NCBI GenBank assembly: GCA_032719365.1
Contig: CM064875.1
Span: 37,036,693 to 37,100,692, forward strand
Direction: 5' to 3'
DNA: 64,000 bases
Origin: Prinsepia uniflora
Taxonomy: Eukaryota; Streptophyta; Magnoliopsida; Rosales; Rosaceae
Shown here: positions 1 through 12,065 of the stretch, one piece after another
Numbering within the stretch: the first letter of the stretch is position 1
How the letters are laid out: each line of letters opens with the position of its first letter
Notes under the pieces: generated by a model
Seen by the model: the letters and a program-made list of their open reading frames with translations, nothing else
Database searches by the model: none
Told to the model about the DNA's origin: nothing
Position numbers and translations under genes: made by a program

Positions 1-2188
1 ATGTGATTTCGGCCGAGGGCATCCGCGTGGATCCTCAGAAAGTTGAGGCGGTAGCCAATTGGGAACAGCCTAAGACGGTGACGGAAATTCGGAGTTTTCT
101 GGGTTTGGCAAGGTATTACCGGCGTTTTATCGAGGGTTTTTCTCTTCTTGCAGCACCGTTGACGAGGTTGACTCGGAAGGGAGTTCGGTTTGAGTGGGAC
201 GATAAATGTGAACAGAGTTTCCAGGAGCTTAAAAGGCGGTTGACATCTGCTCCTGTGTTAGCCCTTCCAGACGATAGTGGGGAGTTCGAGGTGTACAGTG
301 ACCCTTCTTTACAAGGTTTGGGTTGTGTCTTGATGCAGCACGGGAAAGTGATTGCTTATGCTTCCCGGCAATTGAAACCCCATGAGGTGAACTACCCTAC
401 ACATGATTTGGAATTAGCAGCGGTGGTTCATGCATTGAAGATTTGGCGACATTACTTGTATGGTGAGAGGTGCAGGATCTTCACGGACCACAAGAGCTTG
501 AAGTATTTGTTCACTCAGAAGGAATTGAATCTGAGACAGCGCAGTTGGTTGGAGTTACTGAAGGACTACGACTGTACTATTGAGTATCATCCAGGGAAGG
601 CTAATGTGGTCGCTGATGCTCTGAGCAGGAAGTCAGCTAGTTCTTTGTCACATTTGAGGATAGTACGATTACCTTTGTTGGTTGAGCTCGGTAGGTTGGG
701 AGTAGAGTTGACTGTGGATGATCAGGGAGTACTCCTAGCGAGTTTCCACGTGCGACCTGTTTTGATTGATCAGGTTATTGATGCTCAGTTTGAGGACCCT
801 ATTCTGGGCATCATTCGGATTGAGGTCGAGGCTGGAGAGAGACAAGATTTTGAGATCCTTGAGGATGGAGCCTTGGTTAAGGGTGGACGGTTGTGCGTAC
901 CTGAGGATGACGCATTGAAGAAGGTGATACTGGATGAGGCTCACTGTTCAGCTTATGCGATGCATCCTGGTGGGACCAAGATGTATCGTACACTTCGAGA
1001 GCATTACTGGTGGTCGGGGATGAAACGTGAGATTGCAGAATATGTCAGTAGATGCTTGATTTGTCAACAGGTAAAAGCTGAGCGGCAAAGACCTTATGGA
1101 GCAATGCAACCTTTGCCGATCCCCGAGTGGAAATGGGATCACCTGACTATGGATTTCGTGTTCAAGCTTCCGAGAACACCGAAGGGACACGATGGTGTGT
1201 GGGTTATTGTGGATCGACTTACGAAGTTTGCTCATTTCTTGCCAGTACGGGAGACCTCAGGTTGGAGCAGTTTGCACAGTTGTTCATAAATGAGATTATT
1301 CGGTTGCATGGGACTCCAGAGTCGATAGTATCTGATAGAGACCCAAGATTTACCTCTCGATTTTGGCAGAGCTTACAGGAAGCTTTTGGGACAAAATTGC
1401 ACTTCAGTACTGCTTTTCATCCTGAGACCGATGGGCAGTCTGAGCGGACTATTCAGATTCTCGAGGACATGATGCGAGCTTGTGTACTTCAGTTTCAGGG
1501 TACTTGGGAATCACATCTGCCTTTGATGGAGTTCGCCTACAATAACAGTTATCAGGAGAGCATTGGGATGGCTCCTTACGAGGCTTTGTATGGGCGGCAG
1601 TGTCGGACTCCATTGTGTTGGACTGAGGTTGGTGAGAGGAGGTTGACTACTTCTGAGCTGGTGGAGCTTACTCAGGAAAAAGTGGCACTGATCAGGGATC
1701 GATTGAAGGTAGTGCAGGACCGCCAGTAGAGTTACGCCGACCGTAGGATCAAGGATTTGGAGTTTGCCGTAGGAGACTGGGTTTTCCTGAAGTTATCTCC
1801 TTGGAAGGGAATCGTACGATTTGGCAGACGAGGGAAGTTGAGTCCTCGTTACATTGGACCTTATGAGATCTTGGAACGGATTGGTCCTGTTGCATATCGA
1901 TTGGCCTTACCAGCAGATTTGGAAAAGGTACATAATGTCTTTCATGTCTCCATGCTTCGGAAGTATATTCGAGATGATTCGCATGTTCTGGGAGCACAAC
2001 CAGTGGAACTGAGGGAAGACTTGAGTTTTGAAGAGCAGCCTGTTGCGATCTTGGATCGGAAGGATAAAGTTTTACGAAGGAAGACGGTTCCCTTAGTGAA
2101 GATATTGTGGAGAAATCATCAAATGGAAGAAGCTACTTGGGAACCCGAGGCCTTGATGCGTGAGCAGTACCCTTATTTGTTCCACTGA
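1..2188 (+). pseudogene. Chromovirus (element A) pol, 3' part: RT end, RNase H, integrase, chromodomain
   Basis: Right-hand part of a Ty3/gypsy polyprotein that enters from the left window edge in the last part of reverse transcriptase. In order, RNase H runs from about 280 to 650 (YSDPS, DLELAA, TDHKSL, VADALS carry the acidic residues). The integrase HHCC zinc finger is at about 930-1090. The integrase core has its first Asp in MDF (~1150), the second in SDRDPRF (~1330) and the Glu in GQSERT (~1440). A C-terminal chromodomain (about 2030-2186) is typical of Tekay/Del chromoviruses. Reading starts in frame 3, shifts to frame 2 near 1255-1262 (a one-base loss fits), and meets an in-frame TAG at 1727-1729. 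The chromodomain stop is at 2186-2188. The gene is therefore dead, though each domain is well preserved. Lineage assignment rests on domain order and chromodomain, not on a tree. Confidence 0.93.
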
Positions 2189-2205
2189 ATTTCGGGGACG
2201 AAATT

Positions 2206-2223
2206 CTTTTTAGGGGGGTATAT
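2206..2223 (+). other. Polypurine tract of element A
   Basis: TTTTTAGGGGGG followed by TAT lies directly before the LTR start TGTAAC, 18 bases after the pol stop. This is the expected site for plus-strand priming in a plant chromovirus. Confidence 0.8.
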
Positions 2224-4707
2224 TGTAACAACCCGTACCTTCGGGAAGGGTAAAAATGTAATTTTGTGAAGTTTTGTAAAAAGGACGATTTTGCCCTTGT
2301 GAATAGTAGACAAAAAGTTGACTTTTTGTATTATCGATTGGATGAGTGTTGGCCCTTGACCGTGACGTAGTTTAGGACGTCACGAGTCCGTATACAGGTG
2401 GCAGGCTCGATTCGGACAACCGGAGGAAAAGTTATGACGTTCGGAAGTTTGGGGGCGTTACCGTAATTTTGAGTAAACGAGGGAAATGTTGACTTTTTGG
2501 AGGACTTGTGATTTTCACGTAGACCGAGGACCGTTAGATAGGTCTCGACGTCTTGAGTTCAACGACAGGCGGCACGCTGTCATCGGACGTCGGACGGGAA
2601 AGATACGGGTCTGGAAAGTATGAGGGTAAAATGGTAATTTGTGCAGGAGGGGTATTTTGGTCATTTTCCCTCAGCCCAATCAGATAAGGGCAAGTGGCAG
2701 AGATTTTTTGGGCTGGCCTATGGATGGTGGACACGTGCAGGGGACTGGATGGTTCCATTATGTTCTCAAGTGTGCACGGCCACACGTTACCCTCATTTGA
2801 ACCGTGCACACCTTCGAAGAACACAGAAAACAGAGAGAAGAGTTGGGTGAGGCGGTGATCGATTCAGTGCAAGGGAGAGTGAAGAGTGAGTTGAGAAAGG
2901 GACAGTGAGGCAAGGAGGAGATGGTGATCGTGGTTTGGAGTTGTAACTATGCACTGAGGCGACGCGGTGGACGGCTGAAGTTTGGAGGAAACAGAGGAGA
3001 CGGTGGACGGTGGTGGCTGCTGTGCCATGTGGTGGATTGATTCAAGCCACTAGGAGACTCAGGAGGCTACGGGGAGTCCTACGAGCACCGTGGTAGGTGG
3101 TGGTTCTCACGGCGGCGCCGGAATCGAAGGGTAACTTCTTTTGCTCTGTTTTCCTGTAGATTTTAATTTCAAAAGTCGTGAAGGTAGGGTGAGAATCGAG
3201 GGGATTGGTGAGTGCAGTAGTGTTCAGGGAGGTTCTAGGAATGGTGTGGAACGGTCGCCGTGACGGAGGCGTACACGGCGGAGCCCAGTCGACGGAGAGT
3301 ACTCTGTACTCTGTTTGGCCGTGAACTTCAAATGCAAAGTCGTGGACTTGGGCGTAGAGTCGAGGGATAAGGACGTTAGGGTGAAGTTCAGGAGGGTCTT
3401 AGGTGTCGTTTAAGATGAACGCCGTGACCGGGGTGGACCTGGGCGGCCGACGGCCAAAACAGGGGCTACGGGCCGTCTGTTTCGAGGCCGTGAACGGCGG
3501 GTTTCCGGCCGTGATTCTTCGAGGTTAGGACGTGGTTAGGTTGCTTAGGACGGGACAAAGAGGATGGAATTGGATTGGACTGAAATGGTGTCTGGATTAC
3601 AGAAAATCGTTCACGCCGTTTCAACTGTGTTGAACCGGGTGACTCGAGGAAGGGGATGCTACTGTAGCTGGCGCGTGAGGCCCACGCGCAGCCACTTTGG
3701 GCGGCGCGTGGAGGCGCGTGGGAAGGAATCCGGCCAAGCTTCCAACTTGAGTTTAGTCCTAAATGTTCTAAGGAATCCAATGGTGTAGTTTTCGGGTGAA
3801 TCGGACGGTGTTACGGAGTTGTTCGGGAATCCAGTTGGTTACGGGTTTAGGATTAAAATATTATTTAATTCCCGAAAAATTGGGGAAATTAGGATTAGGA
3901 TCCTTAATGTAATTGTGACCCTATTTGGTATCTATTGACAGGACAGGAGACACCAGAGACGGTCGAGGAGCGCACAGGGCGCGAGTGACTTGTTCTGATC
4001 TGTGAGTGGACCCTTTCTTTCTTTCGAGCATGCCTAACTGTTTTTACTGAGGTTTTATGATATTAAATGTGTTTTATGCTTCTTAATGATGATTATATGT
4101 GGTTGATATGTTTGCACGTTTTTCGGGATATTTCCGGGATTTTACACGTTTTTCGAGAAAAATCTGGTTTTCGGATTTTGATGCCATATTTGAGGATTTC
4201 AACCTATAAATGTTTTCTGACGACGATAAATGGGTTATGAAATATGTTTTGTGATTACATGTGGTTTTTGGTATAATAATGGATTTCCGGATTTGGGTTC
4301 GGAATGTCGGTTCTGAACGCCGGAAGGTCTTCGAACCGGGGATTTCGAATTCGAGTTTGGCGATAGATTTCGGAACGGTTTTACACTGATATGGATTGGA
4401 TTTGCTGGATCTGGATATTGGGTTTAAAGACCCGGATTGATATTGACGGGGGACGGGCCCGGATTGAGTTTAAAGACTCGGATAATTACGATATTACCCC
4501 CATAGGCCTATTGAGTTTAAAGACTCGGGAGTTTAAAGACTCGGATTTGTGTGAGGCCTGGTTGAGTTTAAAGACTCGGATAGGTCCAGCAGGTTTGATC
4601 GGAAAAAATGGTTTGATGTTTATGCTCTGGTTTCTGTAAGTGTGATTGTCAGACGGGAGCAGGGTTCGTCCCGGATATCGAGGTGATATTTGGGACGGGT
4701 CCTGACA
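2224..4707 (+). mobile_element. 3' LTR of element A (2,484 bp)
   Basis: Begins TGTAACAACCCGT after the polypurine tract and ends GGACGGGTCCTGACA. The next base resumes the minus-strand protease reading frame of element C, so A is inserted in C. The right target-site copy should be TTAAC (4708-4712); the left copy is outside the window. The LTR carries two GTTGACTTTT motifs (2320, 2488), the GC-rich hairpin core (3663-3722) and GAGTTTAAAGACTCGG repeats near its 3' end. The solo LTR at 47344-50238 belongs to the same family. Confidence 0.9.
4426..4585 (+). repeat. Short GAGTTTAAAGACTCGG repeats in LTR A
   Basis: The quasi-palindromic unit GAGTTTAAAGACTC (GAGT...ACTC arms) recurs about five times with variable spacing, with a related TTTAAAGACCCGG at the start. 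The same block occurs in the LTR piece at 18300-19075 and, inverted, at about 47870-48050. It is a family-specific LTR subrepeat. Confidence 0.85.
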
Positions 4708-6142
4708 TTAACATCCTCCGATCTCCCTGAAATATCACCTCAGGTAATCCAGGGCTCCGAAGTATCACCCTCTTATCGAAACACTCGATAGAGGCATGAT
4801 GGGTTTTCAGCCAATCCATCCCAAGGATAACATCAAAGTCACACAAGTCTAGGAGTATCAAATCAACCATTAAATGCACATCCCCTATCACAATAGGGTA
4901 TCCTCGTATCACTTGGTTTACTACATACAACTCTCCAGTCGGTGTACCGACTCCCATCTCACACCCGATCGCAGAAATCTCTCTATCTGCCAACAGTGCA
5001 TACTCCCGAGAAACAAAAGAGTGGGTAGCTCCCGGATCTATTAAAGTACGTGCATGATGACCGAAAATAATAAGCATACCTGTCACCACCTCCGGGGCTG
5101 CCCGGGCCTCCTGTTGAGTCACTGCATAGACTCGAGCCTGTGGTCCCGAAGTCTGACCACGCCCTCGTGATCCACCAGATCCACCACGAGTTCTGCCACC
5201 TCCTCTCCCACTTGTAGCATTTGAAGCCGAAGTTGTACTAGGGCCCCGCTCAGTGGAGCCCCATCCGGTACCACTACTACCAACCAATCATGGACAGTCT
5301 CGTTTGAAGTGACCCGGCTCCCTACAGTAAAAGCAGACAAGAACATTGCCTCGGTCATTACTCTGTCGGTCTGTAGATCCCACCGATGCCTCACTGAACT
5401 GTGCAGTCGCTGATGGTCGATACCCAAATGTTTGTGTTCCCCTACCTCCATAACTCGGACGAGCGCCACGCAAAGATCCAGAGCCATAATTACCTCGCTT
5501 GGAGGACCTCTGGTTCGCAGATCCCTGGTACTGACGGTCCCGGCGTCGACCAGAGCCCGAAAACTGCTGTGGCACTGGCAAGGTCGCCTCAACTCGTGCA
5601 GCTGCATCAGACAACTCTCGCAGGGTGGCATAAGTTCCTACCGTTACAGCTCCTCGGATGTCATTCCTCAGTCCTTGCTCAAACCTTCGGCACTTGTCCT
5701 CCTCGTTGGATACATATAGAGGAGTAAAACTGGACAGGTTCAGGAATTTCTGCTCATAGTCTGCCACTGACATGTCCCCCTGATGTAGTTGTAGGAATTC
5801 AACCTCCCTAGCATTACGAAATGAGCGAGGATAGAACTGATCCAAGAAACGATGACGGAAGTCCTCCCAACTCAGGGTGCGGGCATCCATCCCAGTCAGC
5901 TGCAATCCACGCCACCATCGGTAAGCTTGGCTACTCAGCATAAATGTGGCCAGTGGAACCATATCTCATGGTGGACATTGCATAATCTCGAAGATCCGCT
6001 CAAATTGAGTAATCCACTCAAAAGCCACTTCTGGGTCAGTCAGGCCAGTGAATGCAATGGCCCCTAAACGTTGAGCTCTCTCCACGTCCGGACCTCCAAA
6101 ATCATCGCCAGACTGGGTACGGGGCTCGCGTCTCGGAGGCAT
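4708..6142 (-). pseudogene. Element C gag-protease (broken, truncated by element A)
   Basis: Minus-strand gag-protease frame starting with ATG at 6142-6140. It contains a gag/capsid domain (WWRGLQ and FLDQFYP blocks), a CCHC zinc knuckle (CFYCREPGHFKRDC, near 5290-5330) and an aspartic protease ending in ILGMDWL. Two in-frame TGA stops interrupt it, at 5968-5966 and 5290-5288. The protease active-site motif reads DPGA instead of the usual DSGA (codon at 5035-5033), which would abolish activity. The frame runs into the end of LTR A at 4707; the rest of pol would lie left of A, outside the window. The PBS and 5' LTR of the same element follow to the right. Confidence 0.92.
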
Positions 6143-6222
6143 ATTGTGATGTTCTGTAAGAGAAACATATTAGTATCACAACTCGTGCATACTAATGTGC
6201 AAGACTCAGACCGTGACCTAAT

Positions 6223-6234
6223 GCTCTGATACCA
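6223..6234 (-). other. Primer-binding site of element C
   Basis: The minus strand reads TGGTATCAGAGC, the complement of the plant initiator tRNA-Met 3' end, three bases inside the LTR end at 6238. It fixes C's orientation as minus. Confidence 0.9.
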
Positions 6235-6237
6235 ATT

Positions 6238-9200
6238 TGATAAGACCCATCCCGATTATCCCTCGATAGTCGTGATGAATCCTGCTCCCGTCTGACAATA
6301 ACTAAAAATTACCGAAAGTAACCAAACTTATATACATACAACACACAACAAACCCCGAAAACATTGTCAGACAAGGGATAGTTAAGTTTTACAGACCAAT
6401 GCCGTCACCAGTTTGACTAGTCAAATACAGAGCATAGGTACTATTACAAATAGGGGTCAAATTCCTACTCTGTAGAGTGTCTGAGTGCGCAACGGTCTAT
6501 TTATTCTTTTGCCTCGCTTGCCTCGTTTTTAGCCCTCGTACCTGTACACTGGCCTGGAGGGTGCATAAAACAATAAAGGTGTGAGTGGACAAAATAAAGT
6601 TTGATAAATACATTTACCAAAACACATTTCTTACCCTCCAGTTTTCACAAACATGCATGCATATCATAAAACACGAGTAATAATGGGAAATCAATTAAAT
6701 ATGTTCAGTGGATCAATCAAAACAATTTCCACAAAACCACGGGACTTATTTCCATATCTTGTTGCTTAGAGTCACGTTTATCCCTGCAACACGTGCAAAT
6801 CAATAAGCTCAAGGACCGCTCAAAATCCGAGCATCTGCCGCTGTGAACACATCACCAGCCGGCAATCCAGATCTAGTGAACACATCACTTTCCGATCTAT
6901 GTATATCCAGCACATCTGATCTGAGTCAAGCCTCCCTCGGCTGCTCGACAAAGACCGTGCTACGTGACCTCTTCGGGGTAAACACTTCCATCCCGAAGGC
7001 GAGCGTTATCTCCAGGGTGCACTCCGGGGAAAAACATATTTTCTCCCGAAAGCCCTAAATATCCGCAACATATTATCATCACAAAAACCAGTGAAAAACA
7101 GTTGCATAGAAAATCAAATCACATATCGACACAGGGTCTCAGGCCCAAATTAACCAAAGTCCCGATTTACTTTATAAATCCGAAATCATCAATATCATCA
7201 TATAATCACATGGAAATACAAATCCAATCAGAAGCACAATTCCACTGGGTCCCAACCCCAAAATATCAATTTCACGGAAATCCGTGCAACCGTAAACCCA
7301 AGTTGCCACGATCACGTAAATCCATAAACTCAATCATTGACTCATAATCCGAGTCCAAATATCATTTTCAATCTGAGCCTAGCCCAAAACATCATTTGCA
7401 CGTTCCTCGTAAAACGTGCCCGAAAGACTGATTAAAATAATCAGAAAATCACAAGAATACAAAAATCATCAAATTCACATGTAACTCCAAATCCGAGTCA
7501 AAAAATCATTATTTACTTGGGTTCTCACGCCCACAATATCATTTTTAACCAATTTCATGATTTCTTGGAAATCGTGCCAAAATATAATAATATAATAATC
7601 ATAAAATCGCGAAAATCGAGAAATCATCGAATCAAAGCATCAATCATGTCAAATCATAGAAATTCATATAAATAAGCATTTTAAACCATATATGCATGCA
7701 TCACAGTTAGAAAACCAAAAGTCCACTCACACACACCGTCCCGATTGTTCAGCCTCGAGCTGTTCGTTTTCCTCCGACGTCCCGGGAATATTCCAGCCTG
7801 TCAAACAAAGTGATTTAAAGTTACTAGACTATCATATTTTCCTCATATAAGAATCCCTTAATTGTCGGAATTTTATAATATTATTTTAATATAAATTAAA
7901 CGTGTCGGGTACTCGGAACTACACTAAAACCATATCTGATTGACCCGAAACCAACGCGGATAGGTTCGTACCATCGAGAACATAAAGTTTCATGTTGAAC
8001 ACTTTGCTGGAATCCTTCCCACGCGCCGTCACGCGCCGCCGCAAGCGGCTGCGCGTGAAAGCCACGCGCCTAGCACAGTACAGCTACAGTGCGTCGTTCT
8101 CGCCCGTTTGACTGATAAACGGGTTGAAATACCCGCGATAGGATCCGATGCAATCTCAGTCAATTCGACCTCAAATCGATCCGTTCTTTCAACTGATCTC
8201 ATCTAATCCAACTTCATTTTAGTTCTGTGAATTCAATTACCTCAAGTAAGGTCCAAATCTTCACGACTCACGATCGAATTTCGACGGGTCTCTTAATCGG
8301 GTTTCACGATTCCGTGCCTGATTTTCCAATTAATTCATATGGTTAGCATCGTGAGAGTATAAGTAACAATTTTCCATGATCAATTTCAAACGAGCTTTCC
8401 TCTAAGTATCTGAACTCAAGGTCGATTTTTGGCAGCCATGGCAGCGTCTGTTCTTCCTCAATTCGACACGATTTCTTCTCGTTTTTGTTGCAAAGCTGTT
8501 CGTTTTGATCCTAGCAACTTAATGAAATCCTCAATTGCTCTTCTCCTGGCTCCCAAATCCGAATTCGATTTTCCTCCAATTTTTCTGAGTTTTCGAAGCG
8601 AAATTCTCCCAGTTCCCTGAACCTCTCGAGTCCCTCTCTCTCAGTTCTCCTACTTAGACGTTCAACTGCATAATGACGACGAGTTTGGGGTTTATCACGG
8701 GCCAATTGAACATAATCATGATTTTAGTCATGATTTAGGGTTAAATGTCAAAAGGGTACATCATGGTGTTTTCCGTGAAATCCGGTCTGTAATCTGGGGG
8801 AAGAATAAGACAAAGGACAGGTGTCATTGTCTGTGCAAGGTTAAAAGACCATTTTACCCCTGTTTGAACAAATTACCATTTTGCCCCTAGCCTTCCGTGA
8901 CCCGTAACGTTCGTATCCGAACTCCATTTTCGACGTGTCGCCTGTCGTTGTACTCCAGGCATCGAGACCTACCTAACGGTCTTCGAATCGTGTGAAAATT
9001 AGTTGGCAGACAAAAAGTCAACATTTTCCCCCTTTTTGTCCAAATTACGAAAATGCCCTTGGGCTTCTGGACGTCATAACTTTTTCCCAGATTGTCGAAA
9101 TTGGGCGTGCCTCCTGTCTATGGACTCGTGACGTCCCGAACTACGTCACGGTCATCGGTCAACATCCGTTTGATTCACCAATCAAAAAGTCAACAGTTTG

Positions 9201-9281
9201 ACCATACTATTCACAAGGGTAAAAACGTCATTTATTCATTATGTTACAAAATTACATTTTTTAAATTTCTGGGGCGTTACA
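6238..9281 (-). mobile_element. 5' LTR of element C (about 3.04 kb)
   Basis: On the minus strand it begins TGTAACGCCCC (9281) and ends in TTATCA (6238). Next to it, 9282 resumes an LTR of element B in mid-sequence (matching 15113 onward in B's other LTR), so C inserted into B's 5' LTR. The right target copy would be CAGGC (9282-9286). It contains AAAAAGTCAAC motifs (about 9010 and 9184) and the GC-rich hairpin core (8018-8095). There is no coding capacity; the small ORFs in it are chance. Confidence 0.88.
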
Positions 9282-9424
9282 CAGGCGGCACGTCGAATTC
9301 GGACGTTCGACGGCGAAGTTACGGCTCACGGAAGTTCCAAGTTACTATTCACGACGATACGTTCTACGAGACAAAAAGTGCAGTTTTGTCTCTAGTAGGC
9401 CCAGATATTTGTCCTGATGCCAAT

Positions 9425-9450
9425 GGATGAGTGACAAGTGTCACCCATCC
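9425..9450 (+). promoter_or_regulatory. 26-bp LTR palindrome
   Basis: Inverted repeat with arms GGATGAGTGACA and TGTCACCCATCC around a 2-bp centre. The same dyad occurs at 15256-15281 (B 3' LTR), 39785-39810, 45156-45181 (perfect arms), 50846-50871 and, altered, 52452-52476. Its function is unknown; the symmetry suggests a dimeric protein site or a foldback. Confidence 0.7.
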
Positions 9451-9554
9451 AATGGACACCATATTTCCTTCATGCACCGTGCAAACCAATCCATTTTCTC
9501 CATTTCAAACACACACCCAAAACCCACCCGATCTCACCATTTCTCCCATGTCAG

Positions 9555-9995
9555 AAAATGACAGGTGACGTCATCCTGCTGACAGCTGCAGGAAAAACTG
9601 GACCGGACCGGTTCGGACCGGTCTGACCGATGTAGGAGATGACAGGTGACGTCATCCTGCTGACGTCATCATGTCAGGGATGACGTCAGCATTGTCAGAT
9701 CTGACAATGTCAGCTGACATGTCAGAAAATGGGCCAATAGGAGTGCGACACGTGTCACATGTCAGTGCACAGTCAGCATCGACATGTCAGTGACGTGGCC
9801 CAATCAGGGGCTGACACGTGTCACTGACGTGGACCAGTGCCGTGATGACACGTGGCACATGTCAAACTGCCACGTGGCACTGACAGCACAGTGACGTGGA
9901 CCAATGGGAGCATGACACGTGGCACCTGTCAGAGTCTGACATGTCAGACCTGACAGCTGTCAGATGACGTCATGCTGACGTCAGCGATGACGTCA
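9555..9995 (+). promoter_or_regulatory. Dense TGACGTCA / CACGTG / TGACATGTCA cluster in LTR B
   Basis: About 440 bp packed with palindromes. They are TGACGTCA (bZIP/TGA-type), ACACGTGTCA and CCACGTGG (G-box), TGACATGTCA and TGACAGCTGTCA (TGAC cores of TALE homeodomain sites), and CCAAT boxes (about 9733, 9799, 9900). The block is repeated in the 3' LTR at 15850-16198. Its place upstream in the LTR fits a U3 promoter/enhancer. Factor identities are inferred from core motifs only. Confidence 0.6.
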
Positions 9996-10976
9996 GCAGG
10001 TACTGTAGCTGGCGCGTGAAGGCCACGCACAGCCACTTCAGGCGGCGCGTGAGTGTACGTGGCAGGGAATTTGGGAAAGTGTTCAACACGGGAAATCTTC
10101 TATTCGATGTAACGAACATTTTGGAACTGGTTTCGTGTCGATCGGACACCATCTCGATATGTTTCGGGGCATCGGAAGGTTTAGGTTCGGGATTAAAAAT
10201 AGTTAAAAATACAGGGCTTTAGTGGGAGGTTAATTAAGTAGTTAGTAACCTTCTATTACGATTTGGATAGGTTTGGGAGTCCCGGTGATGGTGATCGGCT
10301 CGGGGAGCCGAATGGCACGCAAATCGAGGCGGCAGTTCAAACGGTCTGTGAGTGGACCTTGTTTTCTAAATTGGTGCATGCATAAATGTTTATTATATGT
10401 TTTATTACTTGTTTGATGATGCCATGGGTGCATTTTTATGTGGTTACGTATAAGCACGTATTTCGAGGTTTTAGCCTTATACGGTGCTTATACGAGTCTG
10501 TATTTCTTTATTGGTTTTAATGAAATGGTTTTGGATTTCTAAAAGGATAAACTCGGGTATGAGACCCATTTAGTTTTGTCTCGGGCATATGACGCTATTT
10601 ACGACCTTCGGGTCTAAATCGTGGTCGCGACGGGTGCTATGTGCACGGCGATCGACGATAGGACGCTCGCCTCCGGATTGGGATGTGTTCCTTCCGGAGA
10701 GGTCACGATGTACGATTCGTGGTCGGGCAGCCTGGGGAGGCTCGACTTCAGAGTGCTGACGGTTGACGATAGCGATCGGTGATGAGTGCACCATGATCTT
10801 GTGGTGGTCGCGTCGGTTGATACGTTCACGGCGACATGCCAGGATTGAGGGCGGTCCTGGGTGGATGGTTGCACGCATCACTATGATCGGAGTCGTGACT
10901 TACCCTTAGATATCGAGCACGGTGCCCAGTTGTTTTACACTGATGATTTCGGGTCAGGGACCCTAGATGGATTTCC

Positions 10977-11258
10977 AAGTTCATGACGGTTTACGGGAAC
11001 CGGCATGAACTCTGGAAAGGTCATTGTGGTTCATGACGGTTTATGGTAACCGGCATGAACCTTTGTCAGGTCATTCTGGTTCTTGACGGTTTATGGGGAC
11101 CGGCATGAACCCTTGTTGATTATTACGGTACATGACGGTTTATGGGAACCGGCATGTTACCTGGTTATGCTATTACGGTACATGACGGTTTATGGGAACC
11201 GGCATGTTACCTGATTATGGATATTATGGATCATGACGGTTCAGGGGAACCGGACATG
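10977..11258 (+). repeat. Six ~50-bp tandem repeats in 5' LTR B
   Basis: The unit contains TCATGACGGTTTATGGGAAC then CGGCATG and recurs six times at a spacing of about 46-54 bp. The homologous block in the 3' LTR is at 17219-17500. A diverged inverted version occurs in the solo LTR at about 43540-43745. Confidence 0.88.
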
Positions 11259-12053
11259 AATGTTTATGTTATGTATATATATGTTCATCTACCTTCCTTT
11301 ACATGTTCTACTATCTCCTCCGGGGAGGGTCGTTGGCCTGGGTGGACCCCGGAGTAGTCACGGAGCACCGACTGAGTGGAGTCACCCCCCATTTGGGTTC
11401 CTTACTCTCAGGAAGGCTATGGTTACTATTACCTCGGGTAGGGTCAGTGGTCTGCGAACATTGACCTTGACTTTGAGAAGACTCAGATTGAGACCCGGGT
11501 AGCACGCGCGTAGCTTTGGATACCGTGACAGGATTGGTTGTGTGACTTATATGTATATATGATATATGATATGTGGTGTGCACAAGTGTGCACAGGATTT
11601 GATCAGTGGCTCGTGAACTTGGTTTCTTTATGGTTTGGGGACGAGTCCCTTATGGATTTGGGCAGTGGCCCGTATGGTCGTTTTCATTGTGGTCCTTTCG
11701 ACCTTGGTTTATATCTGCTTTGGGCTTAGTCCCACATATGGTTTGTTTTGGATAAATGGTTTTCGAATGCATGCATGCTTTTTAGTGGAAGGTACAAATG
11801 TCTTATGAAATGTTTTTATAAACTTTTGTTTTGTCCACTCACAGCTTTTAATGTTTTGATTGCCCTTCAGGTTGACATTGGATGTGGACTGTAGCAGAGA
11901 CCGAGATATCACATACCTCCTCTGGATCCTGGCGTACTCTGATAGCCCGGGAGGGCAAAGGTCGGAAATATCCCTTGTCTGACACTTCGTGTGTGACGGG
12001 AGCAGGGTCATCCCGCAATAATCCCGGGGGGATTGGGATGGGTCCTGTCAGCG

Positions 12054-12065
12054 TGGTATCAGAGC
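12054..12065 (+). other. Primer-binding site of element B
   Basis: TGGTATCAGAGC, complementary to initiator tRNA-Met, three bases after the 5' LTR end. It sets B's orientation as plus. Confidence 0.92.

Larger units (their letters stand above)
9282..12050 (+). mobile_element. 5' LTR of element B, 3' 2.77 kb
   Basis: Aligns by eye along its length with 15113-18299. It ends GGGTCCTGTCA directly before a tRNA-Met primer-binding site. The first ~383 bp of the LTR are missing because element C interrupts it; they should lie left of C. Relative to the 3' copy it lacks about 430 bp (15377-15811), replaced by ~42 bp at 9547-9588 that resemble neighbouring TGACGTCATCC/TGTCAGAAAATG sequence. Confidence 0.9.
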
